From assembly GCF_017377795.1 (NCBI RefSeq), contig NZ_JAFRDR010000006.1, positions 62,001-126,000 on the forward strand: DNA of 64,000 nt, read 5' to 3'. This document shows positions 8,768 through 17,216 of this stretch, one piece after another. Under the pieces are notes generated by a model. The model saw only the letters and a list, made by a program, of their open reading frames with translations. It was not told the origin of the DNA and made no database searches. A program made the translations under genes and the position numbers. Each line of letters opens with the position of its first letter. Position 1 is the first letter of the stretch. The DNA is from Williamsia soli. Its GTDB lineage: Bacteria > Actinomycetota > Actinomycetes > Mycobacteriales > Mycobacteriaceae.

Positions 8768-8797
8768 GGATGGGCCCGTCAAGACGCGTTTCGGTCG

Positions 8798-9481
8798 GTG
8801 AATGCGAAACTTGCGAGCGTGACTGGTGGCGGTGAGCGCAACTATGCGGGCACAAGTGCAGCGGCTCGCGTCGAGAAGAGGCGCGCGAGTTTGCTGGACG
8901 CTGCCCTCACCGAGATGGCGCAGAGTCGCTGGCGTTCGGCGACTGTCGCGAGCGTGTGCACCGAGGCGCGGTTGAACAAGCGCTACTTCTACGAGAGTTT
9001 CGACGATCTCGATCAGCTCGCCGACGCGGTCATCGACATGGTCGCCGGCGAAGTGGTTGTTGCCGCCGTCGGTGGCTTCATCGCGACCGCGGAGTCTCCG
9101 CTGGACGAGCAGGCGCGCACGGTGGTCGCCGCAGTGGTCGACGTACTCGGCGAGGACCGACGCAAAGCGTTGGTGCTGCTGGGCGGCGTATCCACTGCGA
9201 CGAGTCAGGACGACAAGCGGAGAGCGGCGATCTCAGGGCTGACAACGGTGCTGGTCGATCATGCGCGGAAGATTCATGACGTTGCGCTCGAGCGGGATTC
9301 GCTCGCCGCAACCGGTCCGGCGTTCGTCATCGGTGGAACAGCCCAAACGATCTTGTCGTGGGTCAACGGAGACCTGTCGATCAGTCGTGAGCAGTTGATT
9401 GAAGACATTGCTGCCCTGTGGCTGACGCTGGGGGAGGCTGCGTCCGGGATCGCCCGATCGCGAATCGAGCTGGAAGAATAA
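8798..9481 (+). CDS. TetR family transcriptional regulator
   Basis: 227 residues. HTH at about 25-70 (RRASLLDAALTEMAQSRWRSAT, then LNKRYFYESFDDLDQLADAV). Helical ligand domain with no recognised signature. Divergent from the P450 operon with nested operators between them. Its last 101 bases overlap the 3' end of the convergent serine hydrolase gene. The exact start is uncertain because no strong ribosome site is visible. Confidence 0.88.
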   Translation: MNAKLASVTGGGERNYAGTSAAARVEKRRASLLDAALTEMAQSRWRSATVASVCTEARLNKRYFYESFDDLDQLADAVIDMVAGEVVVAAVGGFIATAESPLDEQARTVVAAVVDVLGEDRRKALVLLGGVSTATSQDDKRRAAISGLTTVLVDHARKIHDVALERDSLAATGPAFVIGGTAQTILSWVNGDLSISREQLIEDIAALWLTLGEAASGIARSRIELEE

Positions 9482-10847
9482 GTAGCGCCGCGGCGAGTGA
9501 CCATGTGATGAGGGACGCGATCAGCATGATCGCGGCGTCGGGCATCCAGATCCGCATCACCCGAAGGTTGATGCCAAAGAGGCTGGGCAGCAACCAGAGT
9601 GCGCCGATGATCACGATGGCGGCGGCAGCCATCGTCCAGCGCAGTCCACGTCGGGCCGGACGCCACCAGGACGCGATGGCTATCACGAGACCGAGTGCCG
9701 CGAGTGTTGAGACCAGCGAGGGGAGAGCCGTGAGCAGCGGGTCAGCGCCTGCCGCCGTCGGCGATCGTCCATCGAGTATCAGCAGCAGGTTCTCGGCGAT
9801 CGAGGCGAGTGCAGGGGCCTTCGCTTCGCTGTAGGCGTTGGCCAGGATGACCACGGCCTGGCCTTCTGGTCCGAGCATCACGTGGGCGAAATAGCCTGGC
9901 GTTGCCCCGGTGTGGTGCACCAGCGGTCCGAGATCTGACGGTGTGATTCGCCAGCCGTAGCCGTACTCGTCGTCACCGGCGTCGACGCGGGGGTCATGGA
10001 GCTGTCGTAGCGCGTCCGGGCTCAGGACATCCGGGGCGCCACCGTTCTGAGCCCGTGCGTAGCGGACCATGTCGTCGAGTGTCGACGCGACGTAACCGTA
10101 TGGCGTCCCCGAGTCATCGAACCCGGATGAGTGGCTGCGCGGCGTTCCCCACCAATACCTGTGTCCTGCAGAGAGATTCGCTGCGGCTTCGGACGTCGTC
10201 GCGGTGTGGTGCATTCCCAACGGTTCCACCAGGTCTGATCTGAGGGCCTCGCCGAAGGGCCGGCCGTCGAGTTCTTCGATCAATGCGCCGAGGATCAGGT
10301 AGTTGGCGTCGCTGTACTCGTAGCGCCCACGGGTGCCGGAGTGTTCGAGGTCCTCTGCTGCGTGTCGGACCGCGCCATCGGTGTTGTCGAAGCGTTCCGC
10401 GACTGCGAGTCCGTCAGCGGTTGAGTAACCGCTGGTGTGGGTGAGCAACTGCTCAACCGTCGGCGAGGCGTCCGCGAGCCAGGGCAGATGGTTGCTGATC
10501 GGCTCGGACAGGGCCAGCTCGCCCCTGTTGACGCGCTGCACGATCAACGCCGCAGTCATGGACTTCGCCACCGATCCGATCAGAAATGGGGTGTCGGGGC
10601 GGATGGGCGCGCCGTTGCCGTCGTCGCCGTTCAGCCACTCGAATCGCGTGGCGTCCGGCGTGACGACGGCCGCCGCCATCCCCGGAATGTTCTGGTCGAC
10701 TGCGACTGCGGAGAGGTACGCAGCAAGATCGGCATTCGTGTCTGGGGCCACCGGGCTGGGTGCGGCGGCCGAAGGGCAGGCTGCCGTCAGCGCGACGACA
10801 CCAAGGGTCACCAGGCAACCGAGGATCAGGTGTCGGATCTTTCTCAC
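9381..10847 (-). CDS. Beta-lactamase-like serine hydrolase lipoprotein with C-terminal membrane helices
   Basis: 488 residues from a GTG with GGAG eight bases upstream; the alternative ATG-type start further up lies in the operator. Lipoprotein signal ends LTAAC. The catalytic domain belongs to the class C beta-lactamase/PBP4*/esterase family: SVAK nucleophile motif near residue 85, YSDAN second motif, and HHTGATPGY third-motif region. After about residue 370 come three to four hydrophobic helices. The protein is therefore outer-face anchored twice. Likely a peptidase or esterase, not a resistance enzyme. Divergent from a TetR gene. Confidence 0.88.
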   Translation of the reverse strand: MRKIRHLILGCLVTLGVVALTAACPSAAAPSPVAPDTNADLAAYLSAVAVDQNIPGMAAAVVTPDATRFEWLNGDDGNGAPIRPDTPFLIGSVAKSMTAALIVQRVNRGELALSEPISNHLPWLADASPTVEQLLTHTSGYSTADGLAVAERFDNTDGAVRHAAEDLEHSGTRGRYEYSDANYLILGALIEELDGRPFGEALRSDLVEPLGMHHTATTSEAAANLSAGHRYWWGTPRSHSSGFDDSGTPYGYVASTLDDMVRYARAQNGGAPDVLSPDALRQLHDPRVDAGDDEYGYGWRITPSDLGPLVHHTGATPGYFAHVMLGPEGQAVVILANAYSEAKAPALASIAENLLLILDGRSPTAAGADPLLTALPSLVSTLAALGLVIAIASWWRPARRGLRWTMAAAAIVIIGALWLLPSLFGINLRVMRIWMPDAAIMLIASLITWSLAAALLILPARFAIGRSRTQPPPASATGQQCLQSTAHD

Positions 10848-10862
10848 GGGTTTTCTCCATTC

Positions 10863-10926
10863 CAATACGACCATATTGTTTTCTCAATATAGCCATATTG
10901 TTTTGGATCGCAAGGGGGCCTAGAGT
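10863..10926. promoter_or_regulatory. ATATTG repeat operator and TetR promoter
   Basis: ATATTG-ttttct-CAATAT (10873-10890) is a perfect inverted repeat, and a third ATATTG follows at 10895-10900; both ATATTG copies are followed by tttt. TAGAGT at 10921-10926, seven bases before the TetR ATG, is a plausible -10 box for a leaderless message. The AT-rich block stands out in a GC-rich region. Confidence 0.55.
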
Positions 10927-10933
10927 CGGGGGC

Positions 10934-11572
10934 ATGGCACGCACGGCGAACCACGACGAACGGCGGACGCAGATTCTGGGGGGCGTGCGCGCCGTAGCCA
11001 CCAGTTCGGGGATCGGGCGGGTGACGGTAGCTCGTGCAGCCGAAGCGGCCGGTGTGTCCGTGGGTTTGGTCCAGCACTACTACGGATCGAAAGAAGACTT
11101 GCTCATCGACACATTCGCGTCGGTGCGCGCTGACGTGCTCACCAGGATCGACGCCGAGATCGCGCGGGCTGAAAAGCGTGGGGCCCGCGTCGAGGAAATG
11201 CTTTTCGACGGCTTGGGAGAGTTGCTACCGATCGGTGCGCGTAAACGGGATGAGGTGTATGTCGCGCACGCGTTCGCCGGACTGGCTCTGGAAGACGCCA
11301 AGCTCCGCGGGCATTTGCGAACGGCGAATGAACAACTGCAGGAGCGGGTCGCCACGGGTCTGACCAACGGCAAGGAATGCGGTGAGGTCGATCCGGGTCT
11401 TGACGTCGATGAAGCCGCCTACGCGTTGGTGGCGTTGACCGACGGTCTTGCCGCGCAGTTGCTGATCCACGCAGGCGCGGCTCAGAGAAAGTGGGCGCTC
11501 GACTCGATTCGGGCACGCGCCGGCGAGCTGTGTCCCGGGGAGTGTGGGCACCGCCGGGTCAACGGCGGATGA
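10934..11572 (+). CDS. TetR family transcriptional regulator
   Basis: 212 residues. HTH at about 8-55 with VTVARAAEAAGVSVGLVQHYYGSKEDLLIDTF, close to BetI-type regulators (VQHYF-type recognition helix). C-terminal domain is BetI-like (TetR_C_6 style). Divergent from the serine hydrolase gene with the ATATTG operator between them, so probable local repressor. Confidence 0.88.
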   Translation: MARTANHDERRTQILGGVRAVATSSGIGRVTVARAAEAAGVSVGLVQHYYGSKEDLLIDTFASVRADVLTRIDAEIARAEKRGARVEEMLFDGLGELLPIGARKRDEVYVAHAFAGLALEDAKLRGHLRTANEQLQERVATGLTNGKECGEVDPGLDVDEAAYALVALTDGLAAQLLIHAGAAQRKWALDSIRARAGELCPGECGHRRVNGG

Positions 11573-11689
11573 GGCCCGGCACCCGAAGATGTTCGATCCC
11601 TCAGGCGTCTAAGCGCTGAAAAATGTGATCTGAACCACATTAACCCCACCTGTCACAGCGGGAACGCGAACAACGGTTCAGAGCGAGTG

Positions 11690-12820
11690 TTACGGCGTCG
11701 CCGCGTACGCCGCAGCGAGGTCGATCCGCAACCAGCCGCCGTCGGGGCCGGACTTGTCGAGCGGGTAGCCGGCCGGGATGGCTGTCTGCTCGAGGATTCC
11801 CAGGCGTTGCTGATCGGTCAGGTGCGGGAACTTGGTCCGCAGGAGCGCGGCGGCCTCGGCCGGGATCCGGTTTTGCTGCCCGGGGTTGACCTGCGGAAGC
11901 CCGTATGTCATCAGCGTCTGGTGCTCGGACACGGCCTGCTCGGTGGTCAGGTACGGCGTATCGGTGGCGATGAATTGGGCCAGCGGCACCCCCGTGGCCT
12001 TCTCGAGTTGTTCACGAAGTTCGGTGCCTGCCTCGTCGATCAGGTGGTCGAAGCCGGGGTCGGAAAGGCGGGCCGCGGTGAGGTCCATGGCCATGAGCCT
12101 TCCGCCCATCACGTCGAGCGGGTAGTGGACGCCGAGAACGACGCGTCCTAGTCCGATCTCGCCTGCGCGGGCGATGATCTGGGGGCCGAGTTCTGGCAGC
12201 CACGACGCCAGGAGCGCACCCTTCCAGTACCCCATGTTCGCGTGACCCGACGGGTACGAGCCGTTGCCTTCGAGTTCGGAGTAGAGGTGGCCGCCGGGCT
12301 CGTCATACCGCTTGATACTGGCCGGTGCCGCCACGAACGGTCGCGGATTGTTGAAGAACTGCTTTTCGGGCAAGGTCGTTCCCGACGGCAGACCGGCGCG
12401 AGCCAGGTCACCCTCGGCCAGCGCGGCAACCTTCGGCAGTTTGCCGTCGTCCAACAGCTCCAGGAAGACGGGGCCCAGCTTTTCGCCGAGCGCCGTGGCA
12501 AGCGAGACCAGGCGGTCGTCGTAGTTGATCTCGATCGCGTCCTGCTGCGCCTCCGGCGTCGCCTCATTGTTGATACGCACGACGGTCTGTAGGTTCTGCG
12601 CCATCAGGGCTGGGTTCTTGGCGCGAAGCTCGGTGAAGCCGTCCAGGACCGGCAGATACGTGCCGCCCGCCGGGAGGTCCGACGGGTACGGACCGATCAG
12701 CTGGGCAGGGGTGAAGCTCTGCGGCGCCGTATCCGCGGTGGCAACCCCGCTGACCGGAAGAACGAGGGCGACGGCCGCCAGCATCGTCAAGACGATGGAG
12801 CGTGAACGCGAGAACGACAT
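11690..12820 (-). CDS. Secreted PAP2-family phosphatase
   Basis: 376 residues from the ATG giving MSFSRSRSIVLTMLAAVALVL, a signal peptide ending near ATADTA; a longer frame upstream lacks support. The PAP2/class A acid phosphatase motifs are in order: K-x6-RP (KQFFNNPRPF), PSGH (YPSGHANMGY) and the R-x5-H-x3-D box (GRVVLGVHYPLDVMGGR). Together these form the vanadate/phosphate-binding site with the nucleophilic His. Likely hydrolyses phosphate monoesters or lipid pyrophosphates outside the membrane. It stands alone, ending in the gap after the TetR gene. Confidence 0.88.
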   Translation of the reverse strand: MSFSRSRSIVLTMLAAVALVLPVSGVATADTAPQSFTPAQLIGPYPSDLPAGGTYLPVLDGFTELRAKNPALMAQNLQTVVRINNEATPEAQQDAIEINYDDRLVSLATALGEKLGPVFLELLDDGKLPKVAALAEGDLARAGLPSGTTLPEKQFFNNPRPFVAAPASIKRYDEPGGHLYSELEGNGSYPSGHANMGYWKGALLASWLPELGPQIIARAGEIGLGRVVLGVHYPLDVMGGRLMAMDLTAARLSDPGFDHLIDEAGTELREQLEKATGVPLAQFIATDTPYLTTEQAVSEHQTLMTYGLPQVNPGQQNRIPAEAAALLRTKFPHLTDQQRLGILEQTAIPAGYPLDKSGPDGGWLRIDLAAAYAATP

Positions 12821-12979
12821 GACCAGGATATTTCCCGAACCCGACCGCGGGCACAAGTTTACGAATCGCTGATCGGGATGCGTACTGGGCGAACGCCGAA
12901 CCGGTCGCCGCGATGTGGAGCGGTATTCATCTGGCGGCAACCCCAGGGCCGCTGGCAAGAGCGACGGCGCGGCACGTGG

Positions 12980-13052
12980 TGCCCCCTCTCGGGCTCGAAC
13001 CGAGGACCTGCGGATTAAAAGTCCGTAGCTCTACCAACTGAGCTAAAGGGGC
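12980..13052 (-). tRNA. tRNA-Lys (TTT anticodon)
   Basis: Full cloverleaf: acceptor GCCCCTT with AGGGGGC, D-arm GCTC...GAGC, anticodon loop CTTTTAA, T-arm CTCGG-TTCGAGC-CCGAG, discriminator A. CCA is not encoded. Confidence 0.97.
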
Positions 13053-13269
13053 GTGCCCCGTAACCGTCGGTTTCAGGGCGTCACGAAGTTTACAGATGAG
13101 GTGCGCGTAGATGAAAACGGGGCAGTGCCATTGTCTCAAGGTCTCACGCTGGCGCACACCTTGGTTCCTGTCGCGCCGGATCAAACCGGTTCGCGGAGCA
13201 CCAAAGGGTGCGGCCGCCGCGTGCGACCGAGGCGTCGAAATGGCAGAAAACCAAGGTTGACGTGCTGAT

Positions 13270-13299
13270 TTGGGATTTGCCGCATCGGTGTCATATTCT
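13270..13299 (+). promoter_or_regulatory. Candidate promoter of the tRNA-Glu gene
   Basis: TTGGGA at 13270-13275 and TATTCT at 13294-13299 separated by 18 bases, starting 56 bases before tRNA-Glu. Confidence 0.4.
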
Positions 13300-13325
13300 G
13301 ATTCAGCTCCCAACGGAGATTACCG

Positions 13326-13398
13326 GCCCCCTTCGTCTAGCGGCCTAGGACGCCGCCCTTTCAAGGCGGTAGCGCGGGTTCGAATCCCGTAGGGGGTA
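13326..13398 (+). tRNA. tRNA-Glu (TTC anticodon)
   Basis: Acceptor GCCCCCT paired with AGGGGGT, anticodon stem CCGCC/GGCGG around CTTTCAA, T-arm GCGGG-TTCGAAT-CCCGT. Discriminator A. Confidence 0.96.
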
Positions 13399-13436
13399 CG
13401 CATGGCCATAGTGACGTATGGCTGAGCACAAAGCAT

Positions 13437-13510
13437 GGCCCTGTGGCGCAGTTGGTTAGCGCGCCGCCCTGTCACGGCGGAGGTCGCGGGTTCGAGTCCC
13501 GTCAGGGTCG
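13437..13510 (+). tRNA. tRNA-Asp (GTC anticodon)
   Basis: 74 nt. Anticodon loop CTGTCAC between CCGCC and GGCGG; T-arm GCGGG-TTCGAGT-CCCGT; discriminator G as usual for tRNA-Asp. Confidence 0.96.
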
Positions 13511-13580
13511 CTTTACCGTCTCCGGTTCGCCGGAGGCCGCAAGACAGCAGTAGGTGTGGCATTCGGTTCGAGTGCCGTCC

Positions 13581-13657
13581 GGCCAGGTAGCTCAGTTGGT
13601 ACGAGCGTCCGCCTGAAAAGCGGAAGGTCGTCGGTTCGATCCCGACTCTGGCCACCA
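13581..13657 (+). tRNA. tRNA-Phe (GAA anticodon)
   Basis: Acceptor GGCCAGG/TCTGGCC, anticodon loop CTGAAAA, T-arm GTCGG-TTCGATC-CCGAC. CCA is encoded at 13655-13657. Third gene of a Glu-Asp-Phe cluster reading the same way, a common actinobacterial arrangement. Confidence 0.96.
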
Positions 13658-13687
13658 TCAGTTTCAGGTCACAGGCTCAAAGCCTTC

Positions 13688-13716
13688 AATCCGGTCCTCC
13701 ACGAGGGCCGGATTTT
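13688..13716 (+). terminator. Terminator of the tRNA cluster
   Basis: 12-base stem AATCCGGTCCTC against GAGGGCCGGATT (one G-T pair) with a 3-base loop followed by TT, 31 bases after tRNA-Phe. Confidence 0.8.
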
Positions 13717-14019
13717 CGCGCCATGGGGCCACGTTGTTTGCCAGAGCAGGCCAGGCGGACCCTCTTCGGAGCGATCTCCTCAAGTGGTACGGACGTAGTT
13801 CGCGAACGGCCGATTACACGATTTGCTGAGGGGCTCCCCGCGATGCCATCGACGGCCACTGTGTGGGCTGAAGAACTCCACGTAGGACGAAATGTGGTGC
13901 GTCAACTGCCGATGACGGCGTAGCCGTCGGGTCCGGGTTGTGGGTTCCGGCTCGTGCCTGCGTGATGGCGGATGTTCTCGCGGTGCCTGTTCTGTGGGGT
14001 GGTTTGGGTGGTGGCCAGA
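13717..14019. other. Non-coding stretch after tRNA cluster
   Basis: No frame with a plausible start, codon use or family resemblance on either strand. Nothing further recognised. Confidence 0.5.
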
Positions 14020-14739
14020 TCATGGGTGTGGTCTCTTCATTGTGTGGTCGGAGGTGAGGGCGAAGTCGACGGCTGCCGTGGCGTGCAGTTGTGCCGAGGG
14101 GAAGGTGGGGATGTCGAAATCGGCGGGGTCGAGGAGTAGCTCTATTTCGGTGCAGCCGAGGACGATGCCGTGGCTGCCGGCGGCGAGCAGTCGGTCAACG
14201 ATGGCGCGCATTGTCTGTCGTGAGTGCGGGACTATGAGGCCGCGGCACAGTTCGGTGTAAATGATGCGGTCGATCTCGGCGCGGTCATCCGCGTCGGGGA
14301 CGACCAGCTTCACTCCGTGCGCGGCGATCCGGTCACGTAGGAACGGTTGTTCCATCGTGAACGAGGTCGCCAGCAGTCCGACGTGAGTGATTCCCTCGGC
14401 GAGGATTGCTCGTGCTGTGGTGTCCCCGATGTGTAGGAACGGCACCGCGATGGCATTTTCGATAGCGGGTGCGACGTGATGCATCGTGTTTGTGCACAGC
14501 ACGATCGCGTCGGCGCCCGCGGTCTGCAGCCGTTGTGCTGCGGCGCTGAGTTTGGCGCCGACGGTTGCCCAGTCGCCACGCAGCTTGTGTCGTTCGATGT
14601 CGTCGAAGTCGACTGACTCGAGGAGGATCCTGGCTGAATGCAGTCCGCCCAGGCGTCGGGCGATGTCCTCATTGAGGTAGCGGTAGTACTCCGCGGTGCT
14701 GACCCAGCTCATTCCGCCGATAAGGCCGAGAGTGCGCAC
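14020..14739 (-). CDS. Aspartate/glutamate racemase family protein
   Basis: 239 residues from a GTG with AAAGGA eight bases upstream; the long frame further upstream is antisense to the GNAT gene. The family catalytic cysteine pair is present: Cys82 in LCTNTMHH and Cys196 in GCTEI. Gly-rich start GLIGGMSW matches YgeA-like broad-specificity amino-acid racemases. It is the last gene of an operon with a GNAT acetyltransferase and a nucleoside deoxyribosyltransferase-like protein. Confidence 0.92.
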   Translation of the reverse strand: MRTLGLIGGMSWVSTAEYYRYLNEDIARRLGGLHSARILLESVDFDDIERHKLRGDWATVGAKLSAAAQRLQTAGADAIVLCTNTMHHVAPAIENAIAVPFLHIGDTTARAILAEGITHVGLLATSFTMEQPFLRDRIAAHGVKLVVPDADDRAEIDRIIYTELCRGLIVPHSRQTMRAIVDRLLAAGSHGIVLGCTEIELLLDPADFDIPTFPSAQLHATAAVDFALTSDHTMKRPHP

Positions 14740-14774
14740 TGTACGGTCCTTTCGTTGGCCGGGCGTGCCGGTGC

Positions 14775-15239
14775 TCAGTGTCGGGGTGGTCTGGGGCGGG
14801 CGGTGCGCCGAAGGTGCAGGATGGGGAACGGTCTGCCGTCGGAGTCGAGCGGGGAACGTCCGACCGGGTCGAAACCGCGGCGTCGGTAAAAGGCGACCGC
14901 GCCCGGATTCTGTTCGTTGACGTCGACGTCCACCGCGCCAACCTCGTTTGCGAGGTGGTTGAGGAGGGCCGATCCGACTCCCTGGGCGTGCACGCGTGGG
15001 TCTACGAACAACATCTCGAGGCGGTGGCCCGACGTTCCGCTGAATCCGACGATGTCGCCGTCGTGTTGTGCGACGACGACGTGGACCGCTGGCAAGAAGT
15101 GGGATGCCAAGCGCCGTTCGTAATCGTCGATGTCGGTGGGGGTCAGAAAGTGGTGTGTCGCTTCGACAGCCGTACGCCACACCGCGACTACTCGATCGGT
15201 GTCGCGTGGCGCACCGTCTCGAAGAACGGTGTCAGGCAT
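14775..15239 (-). CDS. GNAT family N-acetyltransferase
   Basis: 154 residues starting MPDTVLRDG; the ATG overlaps the stop of the upstream gene by 8 bases. Single GNAT domain with the acetyl-CoA pyrophosphate loop (VHAQGVGSALLNHL) and the late VNEQNPGAVAFYRRRGF motif. Size and motifs resemble YjaB/PhnO-like small-molecule acetyltransferases. Substrate unknown. Confidence 0.9.
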   Translation of the reverse strand: MPDTVLRDGAPRDTDRVVAVWRTAVEATHHFLTPTDIDDYERRLASHFLPAVHVVVAQHDGDIVGFSGTSGHRLEMLFVDPRVHAQGVGSALLNHLANEVGAVDVDVNEQNPGAVAFYRRRGFDPVGRSPLDSDGRPFPILHLRRTARPRPPRH

Positions 15240-15624
15240 CGGTATCCGCCTCGCCATCAGGTAGTGCAGCCGGAACTTCGTCGAGTGTCCGATAGACGGG
15301 AATACCGCGTTCGCGCGCGAGAGCGACGTCGGCGTCCGCGCCCCGTGATTCGCCTGGCAGTCGCAGGACGGCGTCGCAGTGCGCCAGAAGTCGGTGCGCT
15401 GTCGGGTACAGCACCTGTTCGGCGATGGGGTCGCTGAGGCTACCGGCGCCGGCGCCGGCGAGCACGGGTAGCGCCACCCACTCGCCGATCATCGGCACGT
15501 GGCCCTTTGCGAACAGGGGCCACGCGGCCTGTTCGAGGCGGTGCAGATTACGCCGGAGGAGGTCGGGGTCGTCGTTGGTGCCGGACCTATAGGGTCCGGC
15601 GATCAGGATCAATTGGGATGGCAT
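15232..15624 (-). CDS. Nucleoside 2-deoxyribosyltransferase-like (DUF4406) protein
   Basis: 130 residues from the ATG starting MPSQLILIAGPYRSGT; a longer frame upstream overlaps the DeoR gene and lacks support. Fold signals are the initial strand with AGPYRSG, the MIGEW stretch, a CDAVLRLPGESRGADADV block (substrate-binding Glu/Asp region) and the closing GIPVYRTLDEVP. Divergent from a DeoR regulator, which fits control of nucleoside or sugar metabolism. Confidence 0.8.
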   Translation of the reverse strand: MPSQLILIAGPYRSGTNDDPDLLRRNLHRLEQAAWPLFAKGHVPMIGEWVALPVLAGAGAGSLSDPIAEQVLYPTAHRLLAHCDAVLRLPGESRGADADVALARERGIPVYRTLDEVPAALPDGEADTDA

Positions 15625-15646
15625 GAACGCACTGTAGTATGGAAGA

Positions 15647-15663
15647 ACAAGGATAAACAAGGA
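15647..15663. promoter_or_regulatory. ACAAGGA direct repeats before DeoR gene
   Basis: ACAAGGA at 15647-15653 and 15657-15663, exactly ten bases apart, in the 46-base gap between divergent genes. The second copy is also part of the ribosome site (AAGGAGG) of the DeoR gene. DeoR proteins often bind such direct repeats; this is inference. Confidence 0.35.
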
Positions 15664-15670
15664 GGAATGT

Positions 15671-16423
15671 GTGCTGAGTGCGCAACGGCGTGAAGTGCTT
15701 TTGGAAAAGTTGCGAGACGAGGGTCGGATCGTGGCTCGCGAGAGCGCGGCGCAATTGGGCGTTACCGAGGACATGATCAGACGCGACCTGCGTGAGTTGG
15801 CCGCTGCCGGACTGTTGCAGCGCGTCTACGGTGGTGCGCTGCCGGCATCACCGGCCGTCGTCGACGTGGCCGCCCGGACAGCGGTCGCGCCGGATGGCAA
15901 ACGCCGTGTCGCGGCGGCCGCTGCGACACGCATTACCGAGGGATCGGTGGCCGTCATCGATGGGGGGACGACGGCCCTGGCGGTGGTGGCCGCGTTACCC
16001 CGCGATCTTCGCGCGACGGTGGTCACGCACAGCCCGGCGGTGGCTGTGGCGTTGATCGAGCACCGGGCGGTCACGGTGGAACTCATAGGCGGGCGGCTCT
16101 ATCGACACTCGATGGTCGCCTGCGGGTCTGTTGCTCTCGACAGTATTCGGGAGGTTCGCGCAGACATGTTCTTCATGGGCGTCACAGGAGTGCACGCCGA
16201 GGCGGGATTGACCACTGGCGACCGGGAGGAAGCTGCGATGAAGCGAGCATTCGCCGCACACGCAGGCGACACTTACGTCCTGGCCAGCTCCGAGAAAATC
16301 GGCGCCGCGTCGCCGTTCGAGGTGATTCCCCTCGGCGAGGTCAGCGCGGTTATCACCGACGCCGAGACCGGGCCCGCCCTCGATGCACTCGCCGACATCG
16401 ACGTTCCGATTGTCCGAGCGTGA
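15671..16423 (+). CDS. DeoR/GlpR family transcriptional regulator
   Basis: 250 residues from GTG with AAGGAGG just upstream. N-terminal HTH (about 3-56: AQRREVLLEKLRDEGRIVAR, then SAAQLGVTEDMIRRDLREL). The sugar-isomerase-like sensor domain has the family blocks VIDGGTTALAVV, VVTHSPAVAVAL, FFMGVTGVHAEAGLTT and LASSEKIG. DeoR members sense sugar phosphates. Divergent from the racemase/GNAT/deoxyribosyltransferase operon, its likely target. Confidence 0.93.
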   Translation: MLSAQRREVLLEKLRDEGRIVARESAAQLGVTEDMIRRDLRELAAAGLLQRVYGGALPASPAVVDVAARTAVAPDGKRRVAAAAATRITEGSVAVIDGGTTALAVVAALPRDLRATVVTHSPAVAVALIEHRAVTVELIGGRLYRHSMVACGSVALDSIREVRADMFFMGVTGVHAEAGLTTGDREEAAMKRAFAAHAGDTYVLASSEKIGAASPFEVIPLGEVSAVITDAETGPALDALADIDVPIVRA

Positions 16424-16779
16424 CGAGGCCCACCCGGTCTGTCCGTAATTGCAGGCCTACCTATTGTTTCGTCGCTGGAGACGAAATGCATTGCTTTACA
16501 GTGGCTTACGCCGGTAGATATCGGCATTGGCTAAAGGCTCTGGCCTTGATAGGTCATCGTCACTGACGAACCCGGGACGCGTTCACGGCAAACCTCGCTG
16601 ACGATGACGCCGTTCTTTCGATGTCGGCGGCTGCTTTTGTCGAGTCGTCGGGTGGCGGTGAATGAAGTTGCCGACGCGGGTGCCGCGGACGCAGTTCTCG
16701 GCTTCGAGTTGCAAGGTGGGTTCCGCTGCAACGTGTATAAGACGGCAGAAAGCATCCAGTCCTGGGGACCGCAATCCGC
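16424..16779. other. Intergenic region without assignable gene
   Basis: About 350 bases between the DeoR gene and a DUF1801 gene. A minus-strand frame at 16531-16755 has no start signal or family likeness. I see no confident element. Confidence 0.4.
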
Positions 16780-16785
16780 TATTAT
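16780..16785 (+). promoter_or_regulatory. -10 box of leaderless DUF1801 gene
   Basis: TATTAT ends six bases before the ATG at 16792, so transcription should start at or next to the start codon. Confidence 0.55.
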
Positions 16786-16791
16786 GACCTG

Positions 16792-17133
16792 ATGGGTAGC
16801 GACTGGCGGGAATCCCGGGTGGGTGAAGTGCGGTCACTGATCATGCGGGCCGAGCCCGACGCCGTCGAAGAAGTCAAGTGGCGTAAGCCCTCCAATCCCG
16901 AAGGCGTGCCGACATTCTCGCTCGACGGTCTCATCTGCACACTCGAGACCTACAAGGACAAGGTGAAAGTCACCTTTGCCAAAGGCGCGACCCTCCCGGA
17001 TCCAGCGAAGCTGTTCAACGCGAGTCTCGGTGCCGGTGTCCGGCGCGCGATCGACATCAACGAGGAAGATACGCTCGACGCTGATGCTTTCGTGGCGTTG
17101 GTGCGTGCCGCGGTGGCACTGAATCGGGGCTAG
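16792..17133 (+). CDS. DUF1801 domain protein
   Basis: 113 residues. Whole-length DUF1801 (YdhG-like) domain: DAVEEVKWRKPS near the start, TFSLDGLICTLETYKDKVKVTFAKG centrally, then the Asp/Glu-rich end. Small soluble proteins of this family have an unknown role. The start codon is placed by the -10 box six bases upstream; no ribosome site is present. Confidence 0.88.
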   Translation: MGSDWRESRVGEVRSLIMRAEPDAVEEVKWRKPSNPEGVPTFSLDGLICTLETYKDKVKVTFAKGATLPDPAKLFNASLGAGVRRAIDINEEDTLDADAFVALVRAAVALNRG

Positions 17134-17216
17134 TCGATCGTGACCTCGCCGAACTGATGTATCGCGTCTGGCCGGCGCCGGCGTCGAACGCCGTGGTCGA
17201 CCACTACCCGGAATGC

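Noticed and set aside
11615-11650. Small inverted repeat ATGTG...CACAT between TetR and PAP2 genes
   Set aside because: Five-base arms with an eight-base loop are too weak to call a terminator or operator.
12927-13313. Minus-strand frame across tRNA-Lys with PLAQLVELRTFNP-like text
   Set aside because: This is the well-known spurious translation of tRNA sequence, not a protein.
13320-13658. Minus-strand frame with GIEPTTFRFSGGRSYQLSYLA-like text
   Set aside because: Same artefact: it is the antisense translation of tRNA-Glu, -Asp and -Phe.
14740-15180. N-terminal extension of the racemase frame
   Set aside because: Antisense-free but overlaps the GNAT gene in another frame, is Arg/Pro-rich noise, and the GTG at 14739 has a good ribosome site.
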